Shown: in pieces, positions 8,734 to 17,240 of the stretch
Position numbering within the stretch: position 1 is the stretch's first letter
Layout of the letters: every line of letters starts with the position of its first letter
NCBI RefSeq assembly: GCF_013170805.1
Contig: NZ_CP051293.1
Span: 5,834,001-5,898,000 of the forward strand
Length of the DNA: 64,000 nucleotides
From: Mesorhizobium sp. NZP2077
Lineage (GTDB): Bacteria > Pseudomonadota > Alphaproteobacteria > Rhizobiales > Rhizobiaceae
Direction of reading: 5' to 3'
Translations under genes and position numbers: made by a program
Notes under the pieces: generated by a model
The model's input: the letters and a program-made list of their open reading frames with translations, nothing else
The model's database searches: none
Told to the model about the DNA's origin: nothing

Positions 8734-9669
8734 CTATTCCACGACCCTGCCGCTGCCGAACACGCCCTGTTCGACGACGAAACGGCGGCAATGATCGATG
8801 AATGCCTGCACCGTCTGGGTGCGGTGCTCGGCGTTGGGCAAGGCAACCCCCATGGTCAAAGGCCGCAAATCCCCCGCCAGAGGCACGAAGACCAGCGGCT
8901 TGCCGTCTGGCGCCAGCGTGTTCAGCGGCCGCATGTTGGCGATGCCGTAGCCGAAGCCGTTGGCAACCATCGACCGCATCACCGCAATATCGCCGGTGCG
9001 CTCGGCAATGTTCGGCCTGATACCCCGCATCTGGAAGGCCGAGAGGAAATATTCGCGGCTGTATGGCAGGTCGAGCAGCACCATCGGCTCGTCGGCCAGT
9101 TCTTCCGTCGTGATCGAAGCCTTGCCGGCAAAGCGGTGCCCCTGCGGCAGCATGATATAGGCCGGCACCAGCATCAGCGGTTCGAACGTCGTGTCCTGCG
9201 ACAGCTCAAGATCGTAGGTCAGTGCTGCGTCGATTTCGCCTCGCTGCAACATTTCGAGCAACTGACCCTGGTTGCGCTCGAACTGCCGGAACCGCACCTC
9301 GGGATAGGCGCGCTCGAACTTCGCGCGCAGCGTCGGCATGACGATCTGCGCGAAGGTCAGCAGGCATCCCACCGCCAGCGGGCCGCGCACCTTCTCGGCG
9401 ATGTCGCCGGCGATATCGTGCAAAGCGTCGGCGTCGGCCAGCAGCCTGGCGGCCTCTTTCAGGAAAACGCGCCCGCCGGCGGTGAGCGACAGGCCATGCG
9501 AATGCTTGCGCACAAAAAGCTGGACGCCGAATTCGGCTTCGAGCTGCGCGATGGACGCCGAAATCGAAGGCGGCGAGACATTGACCTGCTCGGCCGCCTT
9601 GGTAATGGAGCCGGCTTCTCCGACGGCGACGAAATATTCCAGTTGTCTCAGGGTGAAGCGTAGCGGCAT
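8734..9669 (-). CDS. LysR-family transcriptional regulator
   Basis: A 311-residue LysR-type regulator. Its winged helix-turn-helix is at residues 1 to about 65 (LRQLEYFVAV, ITKAAEQVNVSPPSISASIAQLE) and is followed by a two-lobed effector domain with PMVLLDLPYSREYF. It lies downstream of the aldehyde dehydrogenase gene on the same strand, 50 bases after its stop. It is the only regulator in the catabolic island, so it is the likely reader of the TTAGG-N5-CCTAA dyads. That link is inference. Confidence 0.9.
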   Translation of the reverse strand: MPLRFTLRQLEYFVAVGEAGSITKAAEQVNVSPPSISASIAQLEAEFGVQLFVRKHSHGLSLTAGGRVFLKEAARLLADADALHDIAGDIAEKVRGPLAVGCLLTFAQIVMPTLRAKFERAYPEVRFRQFERNQGQLLEMLQRGEIDAALTYDLELSQDTTFEPLMLVPAYIMLPQGHRFAGKASITTEELADEPMVLLDLPYSREYFLSAFQMRGIRPNIAERTGDIAVMRSMVANGFGYGIANMRPLNTLAPDGKPLVFVPLAGDLRPLTMGVALPNAEHRTQTVQAFIDHCRRFVVEQGVFGSGRVVE

Positions 9670-9719
9670 GGACAGCTATGTTGCCGGTTTGAGCGCTGCG
9701 ATCAAGTGATCGCTTTGCC

Positions 9720-11210
9720 TCAGTATTTGATCCATGTCGTTTTCAGCGCGGTGTACTTGTCCAGCGCATGCAGCGACAGGTCGCGGCCGAAGCCGGATTG
9801 CTTGATACCGCCGAACGGCGTCATCGGGCTCAACGCATCGACCGTGTTGACGGAAACCGTGCCGGCGCGGAGCCGGCCGGCGACGCGGTGCGCGCGCGAA
9901 AGACTGTCGGTCCACAGTGATGCGGCCAGCCCGTACGGGCTGTCATTGGCGATGCGGACAGCCTTCTCTTCGTCGTCGAAGGCAATGACCGAAAGCACCG
10001 GCCCAAATATCTCGTCGCGGGCAATCGGGTCGTCATGGGCAACATTGTCGAATATGGTGGGCTGTATGAAACTGCCGCGACCGTTGACCGTGACCCGGTC
10101 GCCGCCGGTGACCAGGCGCGCGGTCTTCTTGGCGGCCTCGACGAAGCGCATGACGTTGGCGGCGTGGCGGGCATCGACCATGGCGCCCATTTTCGAGGCC
10201 GGGTCGAGCGGATCGCCAGGCTGGGTGGCCGCCGCGCGCTCAGCCAGTTTGTCCACGAAGGCATCCTTGATGGAGCGTTCAACGAGCAGGCGCGAATTGG
10301 CTGAACAGACCTCGCCCTGGTTGAAGAAGATGCCTGATGCCGCCATGTCGGCCGCCGCATCGAGATCGCCGCAATCGGCGAAGACGAGGTTCGGGCTCTT
10401 GCCGCCTGTTTCGAGCCAGACCTGCTTCATGTTCGACTGGCCCGAATACTGCAGGAACATCTTGCCGACCGAGGTCGATCCGGTGAAGGCAAGGCAATCC
10501 ACATCCATGTGGCGGCCAAGCGCCTGCCCGGCCGTCTCGCCAAGGCCGGGCACGACATTGAGCACACCTGCGGGGAGGCCCGCCTCCACGGCGAGTTCGG
10601 CCAGCCTGAGCGCCGAGAAAGGCGACTGCTCGGCGGGCTTCAGCACCACCGAATTGCCCGCCGCCAGCGCCGGCGCGCACTTCCAGGTCGCCATGTCGAG
10701 CGGGAAATTCCACGGCACCACGGCACCGACCACGCCGAGCGGCTCGCGCCGCACAAGCACCAGATCGCTGCCGCCGGTCGGCGCGATCTCGCCGTAGATC
10801 TTGTCGATGGCCTCGCCATACCACTGGAAGATCGCCGCCGAACCCGGGACATCGACAGTCGCCGCATCCGTGACGAGTTTGCCCATGTCGAGCGACTCCA
10901 GCAGCGCAAGCTCCTGCAGGTTTTCGCGCAGCAGCCGCGCCAGCCGCAGCAGTACCTCCTTGCGATGCGCCGGGCTCGTCCGGGACCAGACACCGGCCTC
11001 GAAACTGCGGCGCGCCGCGGCAACGGCCAGATCGATATCCTCCTCGCCGCAGGACGCCACCTCGGCCAGCGTTTCGCCGGTGGCCGGATTGATGCTGGCG
11101 AAGGTACGGCCCGAACGCGCGGCAACCCACTTGCCGTCGATGAACGCCTTGTCGCGAAAGCGGATCGCGGATGCCTTGCCGATCCAGTCCTTGTGACTGA
11201 GTTCGCTCAT
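9720..11210 (-). CDS. NAD(P)-dependent aldehyde dehydrogenase, PuuC/betaine-aldehyde type
   Basis: A 496-residue aldehyde dehydrogenase with the full catalytic set: VVPWNFP (165-171), the nucleotide loop FTGSTSVGK (242-250), general base Glu267 in LETGGKSPN, and nucleophile Cys302 in FFNQGEVCSANSRL. The pattern resembles gamma-glutamyl-aminobutyraldehyde or betaine-aldehyde dehydrogenases. It would oxidise an aldehyde intermediate made by the GMC or FMO-like oxidoreductases upstream in the same strand. The start at 11210 gives a full-length family member. The substrate is not determinable from sequence. Confidence 0.9.
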   Translation of the reverse strand: MSELSHKDWIGKASAIRFRDKAFIDGKWVAARSGRTFASINPATGETLAEVASCGEEDIDLAVAAARRSFEAGVWSRTSPAHRKEVLLRLARLLRENLQELALLESLDMGKLVTDAATVDVPGSAAIFQWYGEAIDKIYGEIAPTGGSDLVLVRREPLGVVGAVVPWNFPLDMATWKCAPALAAGNSVVLKPAEQSPFSALRLAELAVEAGLPAGVLNVVPGLGETAGQALGRHMDVDCLAFTGSTSVGKMFLQYSGQSNMKQVWLETGGKSPNLVFADCGDLDAAADMAASGIFFNQGEVCSANSRLLVERSIKDAFVDKLAERAAATQPGDPLDPASKMGAMVDARHAANVMRFVEAAKKTARLVTGGDRVTVNGRGSFIQPTIFDNVAHDDPIARDEIFGPVLSVIAFDDEEKAVRIANDSPYGLAASLWTDSLSRAHRVAGRLRAGTVSVNTVDALSPMTPFGGIKQSGFGRDLSLHALDKYTALKTTWIKY

Positions 11211-11249
11211 GCGGATGCCCCCCGTGTGTGCCGGCTACTCGTGTACTGG

Positions 11250-11924
11250 CTACTCGTCGCCCGGGACGCCGTAGCTCGGCGCGTCGGACGGATTGATCGC
11301 GCGGGTCACATAGGCATCGAGTTGCGGCTTGTAGCGGTCCCACAGGGCCGCCAGTTCCTCGATCGGGCAGGCCTCGGTCCAGTCGCAGCGCAGGTCGGCG
11401 ACGGGCCATCCGACCTCGCGCACCAGCTTCATTCCAGTGGAGTGGACCGGACCCGCCTCGCCACCCGCTTTCAGCGCGGCGCGCATGGTCGCGATCAGGC
11501 GGTCGCCGAGATGGCCTTCCGAGGCCAGAAACGCCTCGACCATGGCTTGCGGCACGCCATCATGGGCCAGCATGTTGCCGCCGCAGGCGACATTGTCCGC
11601 GCGCGCTTCCGCCCAGATGCCGAGCGCCCTGGGCCCGGAATGGGTCGCTGTGGTCCCGGCGGCATCGACCGCCAGTACCTGCCGGTAGTCGCTGTAGGCG
11701 CCGGTGCGCTTCAGGATGGCGACGGCCTCGGCGGCCGAGGCGCCGCGCGCCAGCAGTTCGAGCCCCCTCGTGCCGAGCGTCGGATCGGTGACGTTCTGGC
11801 TGGCGACCGCGCCGACGCCCGCCTGCGCATAGGCGCAGCGCGCCGCCACCGCCGGAGAGGAGGACGACACCGCGACGCCGAACATGCCGGTGCGGCCGCA
11901 CCGCGCGACGATGGAGAAGGTCAT
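11250..11924 (-). CDS. DUF1028 family protein (Ntn-hydrolase-like fold)
   Basis: A 224-residue DUF1028 protein, recognised by MTFSIVARCGRTGMFGVAVSS and the internal GVGAVASQNVTDP and GGNMLAHDGV segments. Members of this family commonly occur in amino-acid and amine catabolic operons beside RidA proteins, as here. Its enzymatic role is not established. The gene starts four bases after the RidA stop, indicating coupling. A 15-base duplication (GGCTACTCGT at 11233 and 11248) overlaps the end of the gene and puts a second TAG in frame just past the stop. Confidence 0.8.
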   Translation of the reverse strand: MTFSIVARCGRTGMFGVAVSSSSPAVAARCAYAQAGVGAVASQNVTDPTLGTRGLELLARGASAAEAVAILKRTGAYSDYRQVLAVDAAGTTATHSGPRALGIWAEARADNVACGGNMLAHDGVPQAMVEAFLASEGHLGDRLIATMRAALKAGGEAGPVHSTGMKLVREVGWPVADLRCDWTEACPIEELAALWDRYKPQLDAYVTRAINPSDAPSYGVPGDE

Positions 11925-11928
11925 TGCA

Positions 11929-12345
11929 TCAATCCGGGATTACGGCGGTGCCGTCGATCTCGACCAGCCAGTCCGGCCGCGCCAGGGCCTGCACGACAAG
12001 GCCGGTCGAAACGGGATACACGCCTTTGATGTACTCGCCCATGGTGCGGTAGACCGCCTCGCGATGACGCACGTCGGTGATGTAGACCACCACCTTGACG
12101 AGATGCTCCATAGTGCCGCCGCACTCCTCGATGAGCTGCCTGATGTTCTGCATCACCTTGTGCGTCTGCTCGGCCGGATCGTGGCTGTCGATATTCTTGG
12201 CGGTGTCGAGATCCTGCGGACATTGGCCACGTAGATAGATCGTCCGGCCGCCCCGCGTGACGACCGCCTGGCACAGGTCATTGTCGAGCTTCTGCTCGGG
12301 ATAGGTGTCCTTGGTGTTGAACTTGCGGATTCTCGTATGCGCCAT
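11929..12345 (-). CDS. RidA (YjgF/YER057c/UK114) family protein
   Basis: A 138-residue RidA-family protein. Classical members deaminate reactive enamine or imine intermediates made by flavin or PLP enzymes; diverged members work in specific catabolic pathways. Visible segments are VVTRGGRTIYLRGQC and VKVVVYITDVRHREAVY. I chose ATG 12345 because GGAG lies about six bases upstream; an ATG four codons earlier has no such site. It sits between the FMO-like and DUF1028 genes on the same strand, with an oxidative amine pathway around it. Confidence 0.85.
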   Translation of the reverse strand: MAHTRIRKFNTKDTYPEQKLDNDLCQAVVTRGGRTIYLRGQCPQDLDTAKNIDSHDPAEQTHKVMQNIRQLIEECGGTMEHLVKVVVYITDVRHREAVYRTMGEYIKGVYPVSTGLVVQALARPDWLVEIDGTAVIPD

Positions 12346-12389
12346 CCTGGTCTCCATAAGGTCGGTCTCGCAGCTGTTGTCAGCGTCGG

Positions 12390-13664
12390 TCAGGCGTCCA
12401 CTGTCTCGCGCCGTGCTGCAGCGTGATAGGCCAGATATTTGCGCTGCGTCGAAATACGGTCCGCGATATGCTTGGCATCATGCCAGACACCCCAGATGAA
12501 ACTCGACCCTCTTCGCGACTGCCAAGGCAGGCCGAGAAAATAGATCCCAGGCTCGTCCGAGACGCCGCGCTGATGCCTTGGCCGACCCTTCTCGTCAAAG
12601 GCACCGACCTTCAACCAGCTGTAATCGACGGCAAAGCCTGTCGCCCAGATGATCGCCGCTATCCCGGCTTCGGCCAGATCGAGCTCGCGAAGCGGGTTGG
12701 TCAGGCAGTCGGGATCCGGGTCGATCCGACGGGCCGCGGGCTCCTCCGGAAGGTCGAGACCGTTGCGCGCGACATAAGCATCGGCCTCGTCCAGCAGCGA
12801 CATCAGGTTGGCGTCACCGCGGGCAATGTTCTTCGCCAGATCGGGCGCGAAGGTCAGCACGCCATCCTGATATGTCTTGGTCATGCCGACCAGGGTAAGC
12901 CCCTGCGCGGCCAGCCGACGGAAATCAATCGTTTCGCCGCCGCGCGCACCGCTCACCGCAATCGTGACATGTTCCGTGCCGGGTCCTGGAGTCTCAAGGT
13001 CCCATTTGCCGAGAACGCCAAGCCACCAGCAGAAATCGCGCCCGCGATAGGCGCGCGGCGGGCGGTCGTGCGCGCCGACCGAGAGGTAGACGCGCCGCCC
13101 CGAGCGCTGAAGCTCATCGGCGATCTGCACACCTGACGATCCCGCCCCCACCACCAGCACCGCGCCCTTTGGCAACTGTCCGGGGTTGCGGTACGCGCTG
13201 GAATGAATCTGCGGAATGCCGGCATCGCCGGGGACAAGAGCGGGGATGACGGGGACCTGGAAAGGTCCGGTCGCCGCGACGATGCTGTTGGCCTCGATCA
13301 CCCCATCCGACGTCTCGACACGGAACCCGGGCCGCCCGACATTTCTCTGCGCGAGCTTGACCTCGACGCCGCAGCGGATCGGCGCATTGATCTGCCTTGC
13401 ATAGGCGGCGAAATAGTCCGCAACCTCCTCCTTGGAGGGAAAGCCATCGGGACCCGTCACGGGAAATTCCATGCCCGGGAAACGGTCATGCCAGGCCGGG
13501 CCATTGGCAACGAGCGAGTCCCATCGCTGCGAACGCCAGCGCTCGGCGACCCGGCCACGCTCGAGAACGAGATGCGGCACGCCGCATTTGCTCAGATGCT
13601 CAGACATAGCCACTCCCGCCTGGCCACCGCCGACGACAAGCGTGTCTATTTTTTCCACCGACAT
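12390..13664 (-). CDS. FAD-dependent monooxygenase-like oxidoreductase (FMO/trkA-type)
   Basis: A 424-residue flavoprotein with an N-terminal FAD-binding motif VVGGGQAG (10-17), a second dinucleotide motif VVGAGSSGVQIA mid-protein for NAD(P)H, and the late IWATGF segment typical of flavin-containing monooxygenases. Such enzymes hydroxylate nitrogen or sulfur atoms or act in indole-acetate-like routes. ATG 13664 is preceded by GGAAAGGA; an in-frame TTG seven codons earlier is less likely. A one-mismatch copy of the operator-like dyad lies 106 bases upstream. Substrate unknown. Confidence 0.85.
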   Translation of the reverse strand: MSVEKIDTLVVGGGQAGVAMSEHLSKCGVPHLVLERGRVAERWRSQRWDSLVANGPAWHDRFPGMEFPVTGPDGFPSKEEVADYFAAYARQINAPIRCGVEVKLAQRNVGRPGFRVETSDGVIEANSIVAATGPFQVPVIPALVPGDAGIPQIHSSAYRNPGQLPKGAVLVVGAGSSGVQIADELQRSGRRVYLSVGAHDRPPRAYRGRDFCWWLGVLGKWDLETPGPGTEHVTIAVSGARGGETIDFRRLAAQGLTLVGMTKTYQDGVLTFAPDLAKNIARGDANLMSLLDEADAYVARNGLDLPEEPAARRIDPDPDCLTNPLRELDLAEAGIAAIIWATGFAVDYSWLKVGAFDEKGRPRHQRGVSDEPGIYFLGLPWQSRRGSSFIWGVWHDAKHIADRISTQRKYLAYHAAARRETVDA

Positions 13665-13769
13665 TTCTGCGTCCTTTCCCCCCAAGAGTTTCTGCGGATG
13701 CGAGGAGGTCAGACCGATGGTGTAATGGAGGGACTGACTAGCGAAAATTACGATTTCACGTGGCAGTGG

Positions 13770-13784
13770 TTAGCTTGTCCCTAA
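13770..13784. promoter_or_regulatory. Operator-like dyad, degenerate copy (TTAGC-N5-CCTAA)
   Basis: In the 146-base gap between the GMC oxidoreductase stop and the FMO-like start lies TTAGC-TTGTC-CCTAA. It differs from the two perfect copies by one base in one arm and keeps the 15-base length and 5-base spacer. It is 106 bases upstream of the FMO-like start, a spacing similar to copy 1. It may be a weaker site for an internal promoter. Confidence 0.4.
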
Positions 13785-13810
13785 ATGCCGGAAGACGGGC
13801 CAGCGCGAAG

Positions 13811-15436
13811 CTACGACAGCATCGCCCTGGCTGCTTTTTCGCCGATCATCATGGACGGCGCATTGGTGTTGCCGCCAATCAGCGTCGGCATGGTCGAGGC
13901 GTCCGCCACACGCAAATTGTCGAAGCCGCGCACCTTGAGACCGGCAGTATCGACCACCGCCATGGCGTCGGTGCCCATCTTGGCCGTGCCGACCGGGTGA
14001 TAGACGGTGAGCGCCTCGGCTCGCAAATAGGCGAGGATCTCGTCGTCGGTGACAACATCGGGTCCAGGCAGGATTTCCGGTCCGCGAATATCGGCAAAGA
14101 CCGGCGAAGCCAGGATCGAGCGCGCCAGCTTGATGCCTTCGACAAGGGTCAGTGCATCCTGCTCGTTACTGAAGAAGCGGTGATCGATGAGCACGTTGCG
14201 GCGGGTGCCATCGCGCTCGAGCGTGATTTCGCCGACGCTTCCGGGTCTCAGCACGCAGGTGTGCACGGCATAGCCATGGCCATATTCGACAAGCCGGCCG
14301 CGATGGCTGCGGTAGCCCGGGACAAAGTGGAATTGGACATCGGGAATATCGCCCGCATATTTCGTCTTGGCGAAGCCGCCGGCCTCGACGTAGTTGGTCG
14401 TCAACATGCCCTTGCGCCGGACGAAATACTGAAAGGGGGCCGCCAGCATCGCCGGCAGATTGGCGAGCGACAGGCCGAGCGTCCTGGTGCTGTTCGATCG
14501 CATCGTGATCATGCCGTCGACATGGTCGCGCAAATTCTTGCCGACGCCCGGCACGTGCATCACTGGTTCCACCCCCGCCGTCTTCAGTTCGTCGGCCGGG
14601 CCGATGCCGGAAGCAAGCAGGATACGCGGCGATCCGATCGCGCCGGCACTCAGCACGATTTCGGCGCGGCATGTCAGCTTTTGGGCTGATCCGTCCTTGA
14701 TCACATTGACGCCGGTGACGCGCCCGCTTTCAACCGCCAGGTCGAGCACCTCGACGCCTGACAGAACATGGAGGTTCGGGCGGCCGAGAACCGGCCGGAC
14801 GAAGGCGGTGTAGGCCGAGAAGCGTTCCCCCTTGTTCTGGGTGACATTGTAGATGCCGAGGCCGAGTTGGCCATCGCCGTTGAAGTCGCGGTTTTCGGGC
14901 AGGCCCACGCTCCGGCCCGCCTCTACCCACAGGCTCGATACGGCGTTGGGATCACGTGGATTGTCGACCAGCAGTTCGCCCTCGAAGCCGTGATAGGCCG
15001 GGTTTTGCGACAGGAGATTCCGCTCCAGTTTCTTGAACACCGGCAGCACGTCGGCATAGGACCACCCCGCGCAGCCGAGTGCCGCCCACTCATCGTAGTC
15101 ATGTGCCGCGCCGCGGATATAGACCATGGAATTGATCGAACTCGACCCGCCAAGGAGCTTGCCGCGGTTGACCGGTATGCGGCGGTTGTTGAGCAGCGGC
15201 TGCGGCACGCCCTTGTAGCCGTAATCGAAGTTCGGATTGCCGTAGAGCGCGAGAATGCCGGCCGGCACACGCACCCTTGTGCGGTCGTCGCTGCCGCCGG
15301 CCTCGATCAGGCAGACACGGTTGGCGGGATTGGCGCTCAGCCTGTTGGCCAGCACACAACCGGCCGAACCCGCTCCAATGACGATATAGTCGAATTCCGT
15401 GGCCGCGATGCTCATGCCGGTCTTTGTTTCATGCAT
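13811..15436 (-). CDS. GMC oxidoreductase, choline dehydrogenase-like
   Basis: A 541-residue glucose-methanol-choline family flavoenzyme. It has the N-terminal FAD motif VIGAGSAGCVLANRL, the GMC signature GGSSSINSMVYIRG, the second signature SAGAIGSPRILL, and the active-site region YHPVGTAKMG near the C-terminus. Family members oxidise alcohols to aldehydes, which would feed the aldehyde dehydrogenase in this island. Two starts are possible: ATG 15436, used here, or ATG 15415 (MSIAATEFDY), which begins closer to the fold. It lies 41 bases after the ABC ATPase stop, with a perfect inverted repeat between them. Confidence 0.9.
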   Translation of the reverse strand: MHETKTGMSIAATEFDYIVIGAGSAGCVLANRLSANPANRVCLIEAGGSDDRTRVRVPAGILALYGNPNFDYGYKGVPQPLLNNRRIPVNRGKLLGGSSSINSMVYIRGAAHDYDEWAALGCAGWSYADVLPVFKKLERNLLSQNPAYHGFEGELLVDNPRDPNAVSSLWVEAGRSVGLPENRDFNGDGQLGLGIYNVTQNKGERFSAYTAFVRPVLGRPNLHVLSGVEVLDLAVESGRVTGVNVIKDGSAQKLTCRAEIVLSAGAIGSPRILLASGIGPADELKTAGVEPVMHVPGVGKNLRDHVDGMITMRSNSTRTLGLSLANLPAMLAAPFQYFVRRKGMLTTNYVEAGGFAKTKYAGDIPDVQFHFVPGYRSHRGRLVEYGHGYAVHTCVLRPGSVGEITLERDGTRRNVLIDHRFFSNEQDALTLVEGIKLARSILASPVFADIRGPEILPGPDVVTDDEILAYLRAEALTVYHPVGTAKMGTDAMAVVDTAGLKVRGFDNLRVADASTMPTLIGGNTNAPSMMIGEKAARAMLS

Positions 15437-15478
15437 GTCGTCGTCCCAAAACCGAGGTCACTTTCGGGCGACATGCAT
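15431..15478. promoter_or_regulatory. Inverted repeat between ABC ATPase stop and GMC start
   Basis: Perfect 10-base arms ATGCATGTCG (15431-15440) and CGACATGCAT (15469-15478) are separated by 28 bases. One arm overlaps the first codons of the GMC gene and the other touches the stop of the ATPase gene. On RNA it could fold over the GMC start region and moderate expression within the operon. On DNA it could be a protein-binding site. There is no U-tract, so it is not a standard terminator. Confidence 0.4.
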
Positions 15479-16281
15479 TAGTGCTCTTCGTCTTCGTCGT
15501 TCTTCAAGAGTTCGAGGATTTCCCGCTTCATGGCGATGAAGCTCGGCTCCATGACCAGTTCCATGCTGCGCGGACGCGGGAGGCCGACGCGGATTTCCTT
15601 CTTGATCTGGCCCGGCCGGCCGGACATGACGAGCACCCGGTCCGCCAGCAGGATCGCCTCGTCGATGTCATGGGTGACGAACAGGACCGTTTTCTTGGAA
15701 TGGTCCCAGATCCGCAGCAAAAGCTTCTGCATGGAGTGGCGGGTCTGGCTATCGAGCGCGCCGAAGGGTTCATCCATCAGCAGCACCTGCGGATCGTTGG
15801 CGAGAGCGCGTGCAATCGCCACGCGCTGCTTCATGCCGCCCGACAGCTGCGAGGGATAATGGTTGGCGAATTTCGCCAGGCCGACCTCATGGAGAAAATG
15901 CTCGACGATGGCCCTGCGCTCGGCCGCCGACATGCCCTTGCGCTTGGGGCCATATTCGACGTTCTGCGCCACCGTCAGCCAGGGGAACAGCGTATAGGCC
16001 TGAAACACCATGCCGCGATCCGGGCCCGGCTCGGTGACCGGCTTGCCGCCGACCGAGATCATGCCGGCGGTGCGCTCCTCGAGGCCAGCGATGAGATAGA
16101 GCAGGCTCGATTTGCCGCAACCGGACGGACCGACGATCACGCAGAACTCATTGGGCACGACATGGAACGAGATGCCGTCCAGCGCCAGCACCGCATTGTC
16201 GCCCTTGCCGTAGCGCAGGACCACATTGTCGATGGCGATGTCGGAACTCTTCGGTTTAGTCGCGAGTGTCAGGGCGTCCAT
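15478..16281 (-). CDS. Taurine/nitrate/sulfonate-type ABC transporter ATP-binding protein
   Basis: A 267-residue importer ATPase of the SsuB/TauB/NrtD class. Walker A is GPSGCGKSS, the signature is LSGGMKQRVAIARAL, Walker B is VLLMDEPFGALD, and the H-loop is VTHDIDEA. ATG 16281 is preceded by GAGGAA; an upstream in-frame start would overlap the permease gene heavily. It starts 13 bases after the permease stop. Together with the permease and the binding protein it forms a complete importer for the compound degraded by this island. Confidence 0.9.
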   Translation of the reverse strand: MDALTLATKPKSSDIAIDNVVLRYGKGDNAVLALDGISFHVVPNEFCVIVGPSGCGKSSLLYLIAGLEERTAGMISVGGKPVTEPGPDRGMVFQAYTLFPWLTVAQNVEYGPKRKGMSAAERRAIVEHFLHEVGLAKFANHYPSQLSGGMKQRVAIARALANDPQVLLMDEPFGALDSQTRHSMQKLLLRIWDHSKKTVLFVTHDIDEAILLADRVLVMSGRPGQIKKEIRVGLPRPRSMELVMEPSFIAMKREILELLKNDEDEEH

Positions 16282-16294
16282 GTCGGCGAATTCC

Positions 16295-17161
16295 TCAGTT
16301 GGCCCAGGGAGCGACGAGGCGGCGGATGCCCCGGAACAATTGGTCGGTGCAAAGACCAAGGATGCCGATCATGGCGATGGCCATGAAGATGACGTCGACC
16401 TGGAAACCGCGCATTGCCTTCAGCGAGATGTAGCCAAGCCCGCTGCGCGCGGCGACGAGTTCGGCAACGACGAGATAGGTCCAGGCCCAGCCCATGGTGA
16501 CGCGCAGCACGTCGAGCACGTTGGGAAGCGTGGCCGGAAAGACGATGTGGAAGACCGTGTCGCCGCGTTTCGTGCCGAGCGTATAGGCTGCGTTGACGAG
16601 GTCGCGCTGAACGCTGCGGGCGCTGTCGGCGATCATCACCAACTGCTGGAAGAAGATACCGAAGATGATGACGGCCACGCGCTGCTCGATGCCGATGCCG
16701 ATCCACAGGATGAACAGCGGCACGAAGGAGGTTACCGGCAGATAGCGGATGAAATTGACGAGCGGGTCGAGCGCGGCCTGGACGATGCGGTAGGTGCCCA
16801 TCGTCAATCCGAGCGGCACCGCCACGATGCTCGAAATGACGAAGCCGATCAGCACCACCTGGACGCTGGCCAGCACGTGCTCCCACAAGGACCCGTCAAG
16901 CGCCATATTGATGGTGGTGAACAAGACGGATTCCGGGCGCGGCAGGAACATTTCCTTGACCGCTCCGGAATAGGTCAGAGCAAACCAGCCGCCGATGACC
17001 GCGCCCCAGACCAGGACGCTGAGCGCGATGGAGAGAGGGCGCGACACCGCCCGAAAAGGCGTGGTGACAGCTTTCCAGGCGGATCGACCGGGCTGATTTT
17101 TATCCACGCTCGTGGTCACAATATGGCTGATGGAAGACGTTGCATTCGGTGCCAATGTCAC
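16295..17161 (-). CDS. Taurine/nitrate/sulfonate-type ABC transporter permease
   Basis: A 288-residue inner-membrane permease of the BPD_transp_1 family. A hydrophilic N-terminal tail of about 40 residues precedes roughly six membrane segments. The cytoplasmic coupling loop reads AAYTLGTKRGDTVFHIVFPATLPNVLDVLRV, in line with the EAA motif of SsuC/TauC permeases, and WIGIGIEQRVAVIIFGIFF precedes it. It lies between the binding-protein gene (80 bases upstream) and the ATPase gene. Confidence 0.9.
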   Translation of the reverse strand: MTLAPNATSSISHIVTTSVDKNQPGRSAWKAVTTPFRAVSRPLSIALSVLVWGAVIGGWFALTYSGAVKEMFLPRPESVLFTTINMALDGSLWEHVLASVQVVLIGFVISSIVAVPLGLTMGTYRIVQAALDPLVNFIRYLPVTSFVPLFILWIGIGIEQRVAVIIFGIFFQQLVMIADSARSVQRDLVNAAYTLGTKRGDTVFHIVFPATLPNVLDVLRVTMGWAWTYLVVAELVAARSGLGYISLKAMRGFQVDVIFMAIAMIGILGLCTDQLFRGIRRLVAPWAN

Positions 17162-17240
17162 AGGGAAACCCTTTGGGCTGGATGGACCGCAGACGCCAGG
17201 CTCGGCCCGCGGTCCAGCGAGCTCACTTTACAAGGATAGG

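Noticed and set aside
8724..8735. 12-base palindrome AGCAACGTTGCT between the deacylase and LysR stops
   Set aside because: It has no loop and no T-run and overlaps the LysR stop; it is too short to call a terminator or operator.
11233..11257. 15-base direct duplication (GGCTACTCGT) at the DUF1028 gene end as a mobile-element target site
   Set aside because: No insertion sequence or terminal inverted repeats lie nearby; simple slippage explains it.
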